Origin: an uncultured cyanobacterium
Lineage (GTDB): Bacteria > Cyanobacteriota > Vampirovibrionia > Gastranaerophilales > Gastranaerophilaceae
DNA length: 64,000 bases
Direction of reading: 5' to 3'
Assembly (NCBI GenBank): GCA_902495705.1
Contig: CABUXT010000001.1
Location: 107,518 to 171,517 of the forward strand
Shown piece by piece: positions 8,270 through 16,522 of the stretch. The stretch's first letter is position 1, and every line of letters begins with the position of its first letter. The position numbers and the translations under genes are program-made. Under the pieces are notes generated by a model. That model did not search any database, was not told where the DNA came from, and saw only the letters and a list, made by a program, of their open reading frames with translations.

Positions 8270-9286
8270 TTAAACTTGCATTTCTTTTTCAAATCCGAAC
8301 AATGAACTGATTGATTCATCGTCATGGATTCTTGAGATAGCTTGTGCCAACAATGGGGCAACAGAAATCTGTTTAATATTTGATGGCATTTTGCTCATAT
8401 CAAGCGGAATTGTATTTGTTACGATACATTCTGTAATCGGAGCAGCGCCCAATCTTTCTACTGCAGGACCTGAAAATACAGGGTGAGTTGCACCTACGTA
8501 AATTTCTTTAGCGCCTTTTGATTTCAAAAGTTTTGCAGCCTCACAAATTGTACCTGCTGTATCAATAATATCGTCAAACATCAAGCAAACCTTGCCTTCA
8601 ACATCGCCAATAACATTGGTTGCAATTGCTTCATTGTGTTTGTCTCTACGTTTATCAATGATTGCGATAGGGCAATCAAGTTTTTTTGCAAAATGTCTTG
8701 TTCTATTTGCGCCGCCCATATCAGGTGATACGGCAACAAGGTTTTCAGGGTCGATGCCTAAATCTTTGATATAATTAACGATAACGTTAGTTGCAAAAAT
8801 GTGGTCAACCAAGATATTGAAGAACCCTTGGATTTGACCTGTGTGCAAATCCATTGCCAAAACTCTATTCGCACCTGCTGTAGTCAACAAATCTGCAACA
8901 AGTTTTGCGGTGATAGCCTCTCTGCCTGAAGTTTTTCTATCTTGTCTTGCGTAACCGTAATAAGGAATTACTGCAGTGATTGTTTTTGCACTTGCACGTT
9001 TAAACGCATCAATAATAATCAATAATTCCATCAAATTTTCATTAACAGGGTTGCATACAGGTTGAACGATAAATACATCGTCTCCACGTACACTTTCTTT
9101 TACTTGAACATAAATCTCACCATCTGCGAAATTTTTTACAACCATAGGACCAACCGTTGTTCCTAAATTATCAGCAATTTCTTGCGCCAATTGTGGATTT
9201 GAGCGACCTGCAAACAATTTGATATCGTGAGTTGGGTTAATTGCTCTTTCCAATTGTGGGTAAGTTTTTTCTTCAAGTACAGACAT
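8270..9286 (-). CDS. prs: Ribose-phosphate pyrophosphokinase (PRPP synthase)
   Basis: A 338-residue cytosolic enzyme that transfers pyrophosphate from ATP to ribose 5-phosphate, giving PRPP for purine, pyrimidine, NAD, His and Trp synthesis. It has the class I Prs pattern: LFAGRSNPQLAQEIA at the N-terminus, FADGEIYVQVKESVRG, the ATP-loop motif PYYGYARQDRK, the MDLHTGQIQGFF stretch, the flexible loop DKRRD, and the PRPP-binding loop CLMFDDIIDTAGTIC. The ATG at 9286 has AAGGA 8 bases upstream. An in-frame start at 9325 lies between the promoter and this site and lacks one. The gene is monocistronic: promoter at 9325-9353, terminator at 8201-8232. Confidence 0.95.
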   Translation of the reverse strand: MSVLEEKTYPQLERAINPTHDIKLFAGRSNPQLAQEIADNLGTTVGPMVVKNFADGEIYVQVKESVRGDDVFIVQPVCNPVNENLMELLIIIDAFKRASAKTITAVIPYYGYARQDRKTSGREAITAKLVADLLTTAGANRVLAMDLHTGQIQGFFNILVDHIFATNVIVNYIKDLGIDPENLVAVSPDMGGANRTRHFAKKLDCPIAIIDKRRDKHNEAIATNVIGDVEGKVCLMFDDIIDTAGTICEAAKLLKSKGAKEIYVGATHPVFSGPAVERLGAAPITECIVTNTIPLDMSKMPSNIKQISVAPLLAQAISRIHDDESISSLFGFEKEMQV

Positions 9287-9324
9287 ATTCTTAATCCTTT
9301 CATTAAAGCACTTCAGCATGGTCA

Positions 9325-9353
9325 ATTATAAGACTGACAGAGAGTATCTACAA
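9325..9353 (-). promoter_or_regulatory. Probable prs promoter
   Basis: On the minus strand TTGTAG (9348-9353), a 17-bp spacer and a perfect TATAAT (9325-9330). This predicts a leader of about 30 nt ending at the ATG at 9286. Confidence 0.55.
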
Positions 9354-9411
9354 GTCAATTTTAAGTTTTGTAATATATATAAATGTCGAAAATTTTAAAT
9401 TTGTTAGTATG

Positions 9412-9639
9412 TTAAGAATAATTTATATAATTCTCAAAATCTTTCAAAAAATCAGCAGGCGATTTGCCAAATTTATTTGCAATTTTTTCTAAAATATTTA
9501 ACTTAATCCCTTGCTTTTGATTTTCTATTCGGCAAAGGATTGCGCAATCTACATCCGCATCTTGAGCAAATTTATTTAGAGACAATCCGGTTTCTTCTCT
9601 TTTAAGTTTTATATATTTTCCCAGTTCATCGTATTGCAT
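9412..9639 (-). CDS. Small XRE-family HTH protein
   Basis: A 75-residue protein made up almost entirely of a helix-turn-helix domain (GKYIKLKREETGLSLNKFAQ, then CAILCRIENQKQGIKLNILE and a final helix KSPADFLKDFENY). It lacks the 45-residue tail of the four prepilin-linked regulators, so it is a different subgroup. Its ATG overlaps the stop codon of the acetyltransferase gene upstream (TAATG), implying translational coupling. The pair could be a GNAT toxin with an HTH antitoxin, or an enzyme with its autoregulator. The sequence cannot decide. Confidence 0.8.
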   Translation of the reverse strand: MQYDELGKYIKLKREETGLSLNKFAQDADVDCAILCRIENQKQGIKLNILEKIANKFGKSPADFLKDFENYINYS

Positions 9640-10127
9640 TATTGGTACTCCATAATATAATCATCCATTACAAAGCCTGAGCCGATGTCTGTCACAACAG
9701 AATCAATGGTATTAAATCCGTATTTGTTGTATGCAGCGATTGTGTTTTTGTTGTATTTATTTACTGTTAATCGGATTGAGTTAAAATTGCCATCTTTTGC
9801 AATTTGTTTTATTTTTTCAAACGCAAGAGCGCCAATTCCTCTGTGGCGGAACTCTTTTGAAATATATAATTTGGATAAAAATAAGTAATCTTCTTTATCT
9901 GAAATTCCAAAGTAGCCGATATTTTCACCATCACAATTTATAAAATAATATTGGTATTTTTCATTGTCATATTGATGTTTTATAGCTTTTTCTGATTGAA
10001 AATTTTCAACCATATAATCAATTTGTTCAGGTGACAATATCACTGTCCAATACTCATGCCAAATTGATGATGCCAGTTTTGCCAATTCAGGAATTTCTGA
10101 ATATTTTACCAAATTAAACTCAACCAT
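9639..10127 (-). CDS. GNAT-family N-acetyltransferase
   Basis: A 162-residue single-domain GNAT enzyme. The acetyl-CoA pyrophosphate loop is visible as YISKEFRHRGIGALAFEKI (R-x-x-G-I-G, a variant of Q/R-x-x-G-x-G/A), with the preceding strand LFLSKLYI. The fourth motif is IRLTVNKYNKNTIAAYNKYGF, the usual N-x-x-A-x-x-x-Y-x-K-x-G-F. The start ATG at 10127 has GGAGG 5 bases upstream; a GTG 12 bases earlier overlaps that site. The acceptor is unknown. It is coupled to the small HTH gene downstream, so small-molecule acetylation under its own control or a toxin-type role is possible. Confidence 0.8.
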   Translation of the reverse strand: MVEFNLVKYSEIPELAKLASSIWHEYWTVILSPEQIDYMVENFQSEKAIKHQYDNEKYQYYFINCDGENIGYFGISDKEDYLFLSKLYISKEFRHRGIGALAFEKIKQIAKDGNFNSIRLTVNKYNKNTIAAYNKYGFNTIDSVVTDIGSGFVMDDYIMEYQ

Positions 10128-10179
10128 AATAACCTCCACCTAAAATTATAACAAAAAGTTTTAAAAAGAGTTTTTATAT

Positions 10180-10214
10180 AAAAAGGCGGATTTGACATTT
10201 GTCAAATCCGCCTT
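10180..10214 (-). terminator. Terminator of hppA
   Basis: A 14-bp stem (AAGGCGGATTTGAC with its complement, 4-base loop) followed on the minus strand by TTTTATAT. It lies 24 bp beyond the hppA stop. Confidence 0.8.
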
Positions 10215-10237
10215 CCAATTGTTTATCTCATCAAAGA

Positions 10238-12664
10238 TTATTTCTTAGTAGGAATTCTCATTCCGTAGAAAGACCTTACAACAAAGATAAGTGCAATAAT
10301 CAACAAGATAATACCTGCGATAGGTGCAACTTTTCTGAATGATTCGTTGATAGCAATTTCCATTGCCAACAAACCAAACAATGTTGTAAATTTGATGATT
10401 GGGTTCATAGCTACTGAAGATGTATCTTTGAATGGGTCACCAACAGTATCACCAACAACAGTTGCTTCGTGAAGTGGAGTTCCTTTTTCTTTAAGGTCAA
10501 CTTCAACGATTTTCTTAGCGTTGTCCCAACATCCACCGGCATTAGCCATAAATACAGCTTGGAACAAACCAAATACAGCAATTGCAATCAAGTAACTTAC
10601 GAAGAATGAAACTGCTAATTGAGTTTTGCATCCAGGAGCTGACAAGCAAGCTAGAGCCAATGCAAATGAGAACAATGCGATGAAGATGTTAATCATACCT
10701 TTTTGAGCATATTGAGTACAAATTTTTACAACTTCTTTTGAATTTGCAACGTTAGCACTCTTTTCATCAGCATCGCCTAATTTGATGTTTTCTTTGATGT
10801 ATTCAACAGCTCTGTATGCACCTGTTGTAACAGCTTGCATAGATGCGCCACTGAACCAGTAAATTACTGCACCACCTGTTAATAAACCTAACAATGTGTA
10901 AGGGTTTAACAAGTTCAAAATCATTTCAGGTTGAACACCTAATGTCTTTTGGATAACCAAAATCAATGAGAAAATCATTGTTGTAGCACCAACAACAGCT
11001 GTACCGATAAGTACAGGTTTTGAAGTTGCTTTGAATGTGTTACCTGCGCCATCATTTTCTTCTAAGTATTGTTTAGCGTTTTCAAAATCAGCATCAAAGC
11101 CGTATTGTTCTTTGATTTGACCTTGAACGTCAGGAATTTCTTCAATCAATGATAATTCATAAACTGATTGAGCGTTATCAGTAACAGGACCGTATGAGTC
11201 TACGGCGATTGTTACAGGTCCCATGCCTAAGAAACCAAAAGCAACAAGACCAAATGCAAATACTGAAGGGTAAATCATTACACCTTCTGGGATGTATGTA
11301 CTTGCGATATAAGCTAGAGCCATCAACAATACGATAATCATACCAATCCAGAAACCAGAGAAGTTACCAGAAACGATACCTGATAGAATTGTCAATGATG
11401 CACCGCCTTCACGAGAAGCAGTAACAACTTCTTCGGTATGTTTTGCTTTAGGAGATGTAAATATCTTTGTAAATTCTGGGATTAAGGCTGCACCTAAAGT
11501 ACCGCAAGAAATAATACAAGATAAAATCAACCAGATATTATTACCTAAGCTGCTCAATAACCAGTGGCTTACACCAAAAGTCATACAGATAGATAGGATT
11601 GAAGTAACCCAAACTAATCTGGTCAATGGAGCTTCAAAGTCAAATTTTTCAACTTTAGGAGCATAAACAAATCTGTCCCAAAGTCCGTTTAACCAATATG
11701 CAACTACTGAAGTTACAATCATTAAGAATCTCATAACGAAAATCCAAGCCAACAATTGAACTTGATTTTCTTGACCCATAACAGCCAACAAGATGAAACT
11801 TACCAAAGCAACACCGGTTACACCGTATGTTTCAAAACCGTCTGCTGTAGGTCCGATAGAGTCGCCTGCGTTATCACCTGTACAATCGGCGATTACACCA
11901 GGGTTTCTAGGGTCATCTTCTTTGATACCGAATTGGATTTTCATCAAATCTGAACCGATATCAGCGATTTTTGTAAAGATACCACCTGCAACACGAAGAG
12001 CAGATGCACCTAGAGATTCACCGATAGCAAAACCGATGAAACAAGCACCTGCAATATGACCTGGAACAAATAACAAGATTAAAAGCATCATAATCAATTC
12101 AACTGATACTAATAATACACCGATACTCATACCTGCTTTTAAAGGAATATTCATTGTATTCAATGGGTTACCTTTTAGTGCTGCAAATGCAGTTCTTGAG
12201 TTTGCCAAAGTGTTCATTCTGATACCAAACCAAGCAACAGAATAAGAACCCAAAATACCGATTACTGACCAAGCAAGGATTGTTAAAACACCTTTAACAC
12301 CCATGTGTTGCAAGTAACCGAAATAAAATGCAATACATAAACCGATTAAAATTTCCAATACAAGAAGGAATTTACCTTGTTGTACCAAATAAGTTTTACA
12401 AGTTTCAAAAATAGTATTGCCCACATCGTCCATAGCTTTATGAACGTCTAATTTTCTAATCTTCAAAAATTCGATAAGACCGAAAACTAAGCCGATTACG
12501 GAGATACAAATACCAATCACAAGCAATGTGTAACTGCTTGGTGAAATTTGGCGGATACTTGGAACAACCAAATCGGCTTCACTTGCTAACGCAGGTGAAA
12601 TACCAAGAAACATTACGGCAAACATCGCCAATAATGCCATTGGTGAATTAAACTTTTTAATCAT
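10238..12664 (-). CDS. hppA: Membrane-bound ion-pumping pyrophosphatase
   Basis: An 808-residue integral membrane enzyme with about 16 TM helices that couples PPi hydrolysis to H+ or Na+ export. Substrate-site motifs are visible: KIADIGSDLMKIQFGIKEDD followed by DPRNPGVIADCTGDNAGDS (about residue 255), VDSYGPVTDNA, and near the C-terminus GGCWDNAKK and GDTVGDPFKDT. At the position that decides potassium dependence the sequence reads G-N-T-F-K-A-T-S-K (about 539-547). Lys there is typical of K+-independent pumps. The usual G-A-D-L-V-G-K-V-E is replaced by GSDLMKIQF, which marks a divergent branch. An apparent N-terminal signal-like helix precedes the core. Strong GGAG site; promoter at 12714-12742. 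The gene stands alone. Confidence 0.9.
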   Translation of the reverse strand: MIKKFNSPMALLAMFAVMFLGISPALASEADLVVPSIRQISPSSYTLLVIGICISVIGLVFGLIEFLKIRKLDVHKAMDDVGNTIFETCKTYLVQQGKFLLVLEILIGLCIAFYFGYLQHMGVKGVLTILAWSVIGILGSYSVAWFGIRMNTLANSRTAFAALKGNPLNTMNIPLKAGMSIGVLLVSVELIMMLLILLFVPGHIAGACFIGFAIGESLGASALRVAGGIFTKIADIGSDLMKIQFGIKEDDPRNPGVIADCTGDNAGDSIGPTADGFETYGVTGVALVSFILLAVMGQENQVQLLAWIFVMRFLMIVTSVVAYWLNGLWDRFVYAPKVEKFDFEAPLTRLVWVTSILSICMTFGVSHWLLSSLGNNIWLILSCIISCGTLGAALIPEFTKIFTSPKAKHTEEVVTASREGGASLTILSGIVSGNFSGFWIGMIIVLLMALAYIASTYIPEGVMIYPSVFAFGLVAFGFLGMGPVTIAVDSYGPVTDNAQSVYELSLIEEIPDVQGQIKEQYGFDADFENAKQYLEENDGAGNTFKATSKPVLIGTAVVGATTMIFSLILVIQKTLGVQPEMILNLLNPYTLLGLLTGGAVIYWFSGASMQAVTTGAYRAVEYIKENIKLGDADEKSANVANSKEVVKICTQYAQKGMINIFIALFSFALALACLSAPGCKTQLAVSFFVSYLIAIAVFGLFQAVFMANAGGCWDNAKKIVEVDLKEKGTPLHEATVVGDTVGDPFKDTSSVAMNPIIKFTTLFGLLAMEIAINESFRKVAPIAGIILLIIALIFVVRSFYGMRIPTKK

Positions 12665-12713
12665 TTTTTACTCTCCTTTTTCAAAAAGTTAGTTCACTTA
12701 CTTTAATATTAAT

Positions 12714-12742
12714 ATTATAATAAACATAAGATTTTTACACAA
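12714..12742 (-). promoter_or_regulatory. Probable hppA promoter
   Basis: On the minus strand TTGTGT (12737-12742), 17-bp spacer, perfect TATAAT (12714-12719), about 50 bp before the hppA ATG. Confidence 0.5.
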
Positions 12743-12803
12743 ATTTTTAATATTATTTTTGCTAAATATTTACTTATTATTTTTGATTTGTTATTCTGTT
12801 TGT

Positions 12804-13145
12804 ATGCATGATTTTGTGAAACATATTTGGATAATTTTAGTTATATCTACAGCGTTTAGTCTAATCGGATATATTATGACTTCACAATTTCAGCCAAATT
12901 TTATGAAAGAGTTGTCAAAAATTCAATCTGTTCCGCAACAAAGAATTGACGCCACATATAAATATATCGAGGCGATTGAAAGCGGTGAAATTACCCCAAG
13001 TGACAGTTTCTCTTCAGAACCGCCGAAAAAATATTATAAAGAGCAGTCAAAAACATCTTATCAACCAACTACAAGTGGCAAATACAGCAAGCCATTATAT
13101 GTGCGCGACAAGAAAAATCCGCGAATCTTGCACAAGTGTAGGTAG
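12804..13145 (+). CDS. Small single-pass membrane protein, unknown
   Basis: A 113-residue protein. One hydrophobic helix near the N-terminus (HIWIILVISTAFSLIGYIM) is followed by a polar tail rich in Ser, Lys, Pro and Tyr and ending in RILHKCR. The ATG at 12804 is preferred to an upstream TTG. No convincing Shine-Dalgarno is seen, so the start is uncertain. It diverges from hppA and is followed by repeats. No family is recognised. The tail, with SQFQPNFMKELSKIQSVPQQ and a long Ser/Pro segment, suggests a membrane-anchored extracytoplasmic or cytoplasmic linker, with no assignable role. Confidence 0.5.
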   Translation: MHDFVKHIWIILVISTAFSLIGYIMTSQFQPNFMKELSKIQSVPQQRIDATYKYIEAIESGEITPSDSFSSEPPKKYYKEQSKTSYQPTTSGKYSKPLYVRDKKNPRILHKCR

Positions 13146-13407
13146 TCAGAGGGCAAGAAGGCAGGATGGCGAGAGGTCAGGCTGAGTTTAACATTTTAGA
13201 CTATAGGCAAATTTGTTCAGTTAGAGATTCTGAATAGCAAGAAAATTATGTGTTCGTACTACTCACACAAATTTTCTAAGCTTTCAGAATGACAACATAA
13301 AAATAACGTCATTACGAGGAAAGTTTACTTGCAAATGATTCACTGGTCTTAACGGAGTGACATGGTAATCCACAACAAAATTCGCAGAGAATTACTACAT
13401 TGCAATC
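13146..13407. repeat. Intergenic repeats
   Basis: A purine-rich GGCAAGAAGGCAGGATGGC tract directly after the stop codon, palindromic element family 1 (B form) at 13224-13293, and copy 2 of the 69-bp element at 13308-13376. No gene. Confidence 0.7.
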
Positions 13408-14211
13408 CTAAATATTCTTCAACAACAACAAAATCAACTCTTTAAACTTAGCCTTAACTTTTTCTGTTGTCTCGATAACCTCTTCATGAGAAAGCTTTTT
13501 AGATGAAATGCCTGTTGCAAAATTTGAAATACAACTGATACCGATAACTTTCATTCCACAATAATTGGCAACAATTGCCTCTGGTACAGTTGACATACCT
13601 GCAGCATCTCCACCCATAAATCTTGCCATCTTAATTTCGGCAGGAGTTTCGTAGCTTGGACCTGTGGTTGCAACATAAACACCGTGTTTTAAATCAAGTT
13701 TTAGCAATCTGCCTGCAGCATCTACGATTTTGATAAGATTTTTGTTATAAACTTCTGACATATCAGGGAAACGTACACCCAATTCAGGGTCATTGGGACC
13801 GATAAGCGGATTTGTGCCCATCAAATTGATATGGTCTGTGATAACCATCAAATCCCCAGGACGGAAACTTTTGTTAATCGCACCGGCAGCATTTGTAATG
13901 ATTACGGTTTTTACTCCCAATTTTTTCATAACCTTGATAGGGTATGTAACATCTTGCATAGAATGACCTTCATAAAAATGGTTTCTACCCTGCATCATTA
14001 CAACATTTTTTTTGTTTATTTGTGCAAAAACGAGCTGACCTTTGTGCCCTTCTACAGTAGATTTTGCAAACCCCGGAATCTTGTCATAAGGAATAGCAAA
14101 CTCGCAATACGTATCAGCCAAGTCGCCAAGTCCTGAACCTAGAACAATACCGATTTCAGGCTTGAAATCATCCGTATAAGTTTGAATATAATCTAAAGTT
14201 TCTTTCATCAT
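13408..14211 (-). CDS. punA: Purine-nucleoside phosphorylase (trimeric type)
   Basis: A 267-residue cytosolic enzyme that splits inosine, guanosine and their deoxy forms with phosphate to free base and (deoxy)ribose 1-phosphate. Class signatures are IGIVLGSGLGDLAD (phosphate loop), GRNHFYEGHSMQDVTYPIKVM, ITNAAGAINKSFRPGDLMVI, GVYVATTGPSYETPAEIKM and AAGMSTVPEAIVANYCGMKV, with the base-site Asn in CISNFATGIS. The ATG pair at 14211/14208 follows GGGGTGA. Longer in-frame starts would only add a low-complexity, non-conserved extension. It sits 83 bp behind rpoZ on the same strand and feeds purine salvage. The deoC at 60 kb would use the deoxyribose product. The gene symbol is by family only. Confidence 0.9.
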   Translation of the reverse strand: MMKETLDYIQTYTDDFKPEIGIVLGSGLGDLADTYCEFAIPYDKIPGFAKSTVEGHKGQLVFAQINKKNVVMMQGRNHFYEGHSMQDVTYPIKVMKKLGVKTVIITNAAGAINKSFRPGDLMVITDHINLMGTNPLIGPNDPELGVRFPDMSEVYNKNLIKIVDAAGRLLKLDLKHGVYVATTGPSYETPAEIKMARFMGGDAAGMSTVPEAIVANYCGMKVIGISCISNFATGISSKKLSHEEVIETTEKVKAKFKELILLLLKNI

Positions 14212-14294
14212 AATAGTCACCCCAACTCTTGCACAAAACTTCACAGTAAAATGCACAAAAGCCCCATGACCTCTGTGCATTTTCTAAAAAATTA

Positions 14295-14534
14295 TTAACC
14301 TACCAATCTGTTGTCATCAGCCTCTGATGCTTTAACCATCAAAGCGTGCTCAACAGGGTTTTCTTTAGTATAAGTAGTTTCGTGAACTTCTTCAAAACCG
14401 AAATCTTCACGAGCTTTTCTTGCTTGGTTTTCGTCAACGATTTTTTTAGCAAGTTCAGCAATTTCGTAAACCAATTTATATCTGTTATCGGTATTTTCGT
14501 TCAAATCCCACGCTACTTTAATAATTTGATCCAT
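14295..14534 (-). CDS. rpoZ: RNA polymerase omega subunit
   Basis: A 79-residue protein resembling RpoZ: the N-terminal helix with an N-R-Y-K-L-V-Y-E-I-A-E-L-A-K-K-I pattern corresponds to the conserved 'R-(F/Y)-x-L-V-x-(V/E)-A-x-R-A' segment of omega. It is followed by a charged linker and a short tail rich in Glu. Omega helps beta-prime fold and assemble into RNA polymerase. The start ATG has GAGGT 9 bases upstream. It is followed by the nucleoside phosphorylase gene. The identification rests on one short motif and the size. Confidence 0.65.
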   Translation of the reverse strand: MDQIIKVAWDLNENTDNRYKLVYEIAELAKKIVDENQARKAREDFGFEEVHETTYTKENPVEHALMVKASEADDNRLVG

Positions 14535-14776
14535 TATAATATAACCTCACTTTTTAAATATATTTTAATAATATAATACAAATAAAATTTTCGCAAGTCA
14601 TGTAAAATTTGGAACCCCAGACCAATTTGTTTGGTTGGAGATTCTGAAACAAGTTCAGAATGACAGTTAAGTTTATGATGTAACCTTTTTTATTATGTCA
14701 TTCTGAAAGGATTAAAAATCAAGTTGCATAGCAACGTAGATTTTATCCTATTCAGAATCTATCAATGTTGATTTTT

Positions 14777-14796
14777 GTCGGCATAGCAATGCCGAC
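14777..14796. repeat. 20-bp perfect hairpin element, copy 1 of 3
   Basis: GTCGGCAT, 4-base loop AGCA, ATGCCGAC. The same 20 bases recur at 28087-28106 and 34469-34488, each followed by 'cta'. Confidence 0.75.
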
Positions 14797-14941
14797 CTAC
14801 GAACTCATATTCTAGTCAGTTCAGGGTGACACATATTCAGGGGATTAGTGTGAGTGGTTGATAAAATATCCTCGCCCCTTGTGGGAGAGGAGTGAGGAGA
14901 GGGGGTCAAAGACTCACAAATATATTCTTGCATTGTCCGAA

Positions 14942-15011
14942 CCCTCACTCGAAATTGTAGTTTTTCGCGTACCGCTCAAGTACAATTTCGGTCTCTCCCA
15001 TACGGAGAGAC
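14942..15011. repeat. 70-bp element with CGAAATTGTA/TACAATTTCG arms, copy 1 of 3
   Basis: It starts ccctcactcgaaattgta and ends ggtctctcccatacggagag. Copies at 58269-58338 and 63809-63878 share the 10-bp arms; the 58269 copy has changes in both arms. Confidence 0.7.
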
Positions 15012-15081
15012 AAAATAAAATAATGATTATACAGCGTGACGTAGTAATGACGTGAGTTTTTTTGTTTTTGACCTTCCAACC

Positions 15082-15819
15082 TTACAACAACGGATAGCCG
15101 GAAGGAATTTTCCAACCGTTTTCGCGAATCAATTCGGCACAATAAAATCCTTCACTCCCCTTTTGACAATCCGCGCGGAGTTCATTCTGCGGTTTCCCTG
15201 CACCGTAAGGTATAATGGCATCTTCTTCCTCTTTGCGTTGCAAGAAAAATGTATCTTGTCCAAATTGATTTGGTTTTTCTGAACCATTGATATCAATGAT
15301 AATGATACTTGTGTTATCTTTGGTTTCAATAGAGTTTTTTGTTCCCCATACAAACATTGTTCCATCTTGCAGGATAAATGGTGTTCTTCCAAAAGAAAAA
15401 ATGTTGTAATAATAACCATAACTACCATTTATGTATTTATAAACTTTTGCCTCGTCAGGATAACCGCAAGAGCCTTGACCTTCGCATAATTGAGAGACTT
15501 TTGCGTATGGTGTGATATACTTGTTCAAATATTCAACAGGAGTGAGTGAATTATCCCAAGTTTCCATTTCTCCATTTTCTGCCTCGGATTGCTTGATTAT
15601 TTGGTTAATTGTTGAAACGGCTTTTGTCAATTTCGCCTCAATTTTATGTTTTTTGTGAGCGGTCATAAGGTTTGGAATAGTGAGTGCTGCTACAACACCA
15701 ATAATTCCAAGTGTGATTAAAACCTCAGCCAACGTGAAACCAAACCTAACCTTGGTTGGTAGCATACTTATGTGCGTAGCCCCCTCAGCTAACGTAAAAC
15801 CAAAATTTTTTATTGCCAT
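15082..15819 (-). CDS. Type IV prepilin-like protein with duplicated leader, cassette 2
   Basis: A 245-residue pilin- or pseudopilin-like protein. Residues 1-6 (MAIKNF) lead into G|FTLAE, then GATHISMLPTKVRF and a second G|FTLAEV joined to the hydrophobic helix LITLGIIGVVAALTIPNL. Both copies keep the Gly before Phe and the Glu at +5, so either could in principle be cut by prepilin peptidase, but only the second abuts the membrane helix. The globular part has D-I-N-G-S-E-K-P-N-x-x-G-x-D-x-F and four or more cysteines, and ends ENGWKIPSGYPLL. That ending resembles the DGWKISNDYPWN ending of the proteins at 32302 and 58375. AGGAGG lies 5 bases before the ATG. It is divergent from the XRE gene at 15932. 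Confidence 0.85.
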   Translation of the reverse strand: MAIKNFGFTLAEGATHISMLPTKVRFGFTLAEVLITLGIIGVVAALTIPNLMTAHKKHKIEAKLTKAVSTINQIIKQSEAENGEMETWDNSLTPVEYLNKYITPYAKVSQLCEGQGSCGYPDEAKVYKYINGSYGYYYNIFSFGRTPFILQDGTMFVWGTKNSIETKDNTSIIIIDINGSEKPNQFGQDTFFLQRKEEEDAIIPYGAGKPQNELRADCQKGSEGFYCAELIRENGWKIPSGYPLL

Positions 15820-15931
15820 TTTTCCTCCTGTTCTTTTTTAGATTAATACCATGTTTAACATTATTAATCAACATGTTTAACATTGTTAGATTTACCCACG
15901 CTACTGATATAATTAGATTTAAGGAAATCTT
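15820..15931. promoter_or_regulatory. Divergent promoter/operator region, cassette 2
   Basis: Two identical 13-bp near-palindromes CATGTTTAACATT lie at 15850-15862 and 15872-15884. They are 22 bp apart (about two DNA turns), midway between the divergent start codons. The spacing suggests cooperative binding of a dimeric HTH protein, most simply the adjacent XRE regulator. Confidence 0.55.
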
Positions 15932-16255
15932 ATGGATAGTTACATTCAGCAACAATTAGGAAACAAAATAAGAAAATATAGAAAGTTAAAGGGGTTGAGT
16001 CAGGAGCAGTTGGCGGAAGAAATTGGGATTGCGACAAATACTCTCAGCAGTATTGAGCGCGGAAATGCATTTATGACGGCGCAAACTTTAGAAAAGATTA
16101 TTAAAATTTTTGATGTAACTCCACAAGAAATGTTCACCTTTCCGTCGATTTCAGAAGAAGACAGGTATACTTATATTTTGAAAAAGCTGGATTTGTTGAA
16201 ATCTGACACAGAAAAGATGCAAATTATTTATAATGTTGTAAAAGGGTTGGTGTAG
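15932..16255 (+). CDS. XRE-family regulator of prepilin cassette 2
   Basis: A 107-residue DNA-binding protein. The helix-turn-helix spans about residues 9-63 (IRKYRKLKGLSQEQLAEEIG, then TNTLSSIERGNAFMTAQTLE). The tail (EEDRYTYILKKLDLLKSD then MQIIYNVVKGLV) has the same length and hydrophobic spacing as the tails of the three sister regulators. The start has AAGGA 6 bases before the ATG at 15932. It is divergent from prepilin gene 2. The paired near-palindromes between the genes are its likely operators. The effector is unknown; no sensor domain other than the tail is present. Confidence 0.85.
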   Translation: MDSYIQQQLGNKIRKYRKLKGLSQEQLAEEIGIATNTLSSIERGNAFMTAQTLEKIIKIFDVTPQEMFTFPSISEEDRYTYILKKLDLLKSDTEKMQIIYNVVKGLV

Positions 16256-16522
16256 GTTATTTTTAAATGTGGCCAGTTTGTTTTTCGTCGTAATTATATG
16301 AATATGATGAAACAAATCAAAAAGGTCAATGTCACCCTGAACAGCAGGCGCGAATGCGACTGCGTAGATTCAGGGTCTATCCATTTGATTTTAGTCATGC
16401 TGAACTTGTTTCAGCATCTCAAATAAAACATATTAGTCTTATGTAAAATTTGTAATATTAGAGACCCTGAAATAAATTCAGGGTGACTAACTAGTTTAAA
16501 ATCAACATTGATAGTGCAATCT
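16256..16522. repeat. Intergenic repeats
   Basis: It contains a segment of about 95 bp (16309-16405) nearly identical to 20311-20413. That segment runs into a 94-bp unit (16393-16486) nearly identical to 7791-7884. Hairpin arms are gtcaccctgaa/ttcagggt and gtcatgctgaa/ttcagcat. No gene. Confidence 0.75.

Larger units (their letters stand above)
14535..15081. repeat. Intergenic repeat cluster
   Basis: No gene is seen. After the rpoZ promoter region come a short gagattctgaa/ttcagaatgac unit (14638-14664), palindromic family 1 form A (14697-14764), the 20-bp perfect hairpin gtcggcatagcaatgccgac (14777-14796), a 'cctcgccccttgtgggagag' block (about 14870-14905), and an element with 10-bp inverted arms CGAAATTGTA/TACAATTTCG (14942-15011). 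Confidence 0.7.
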
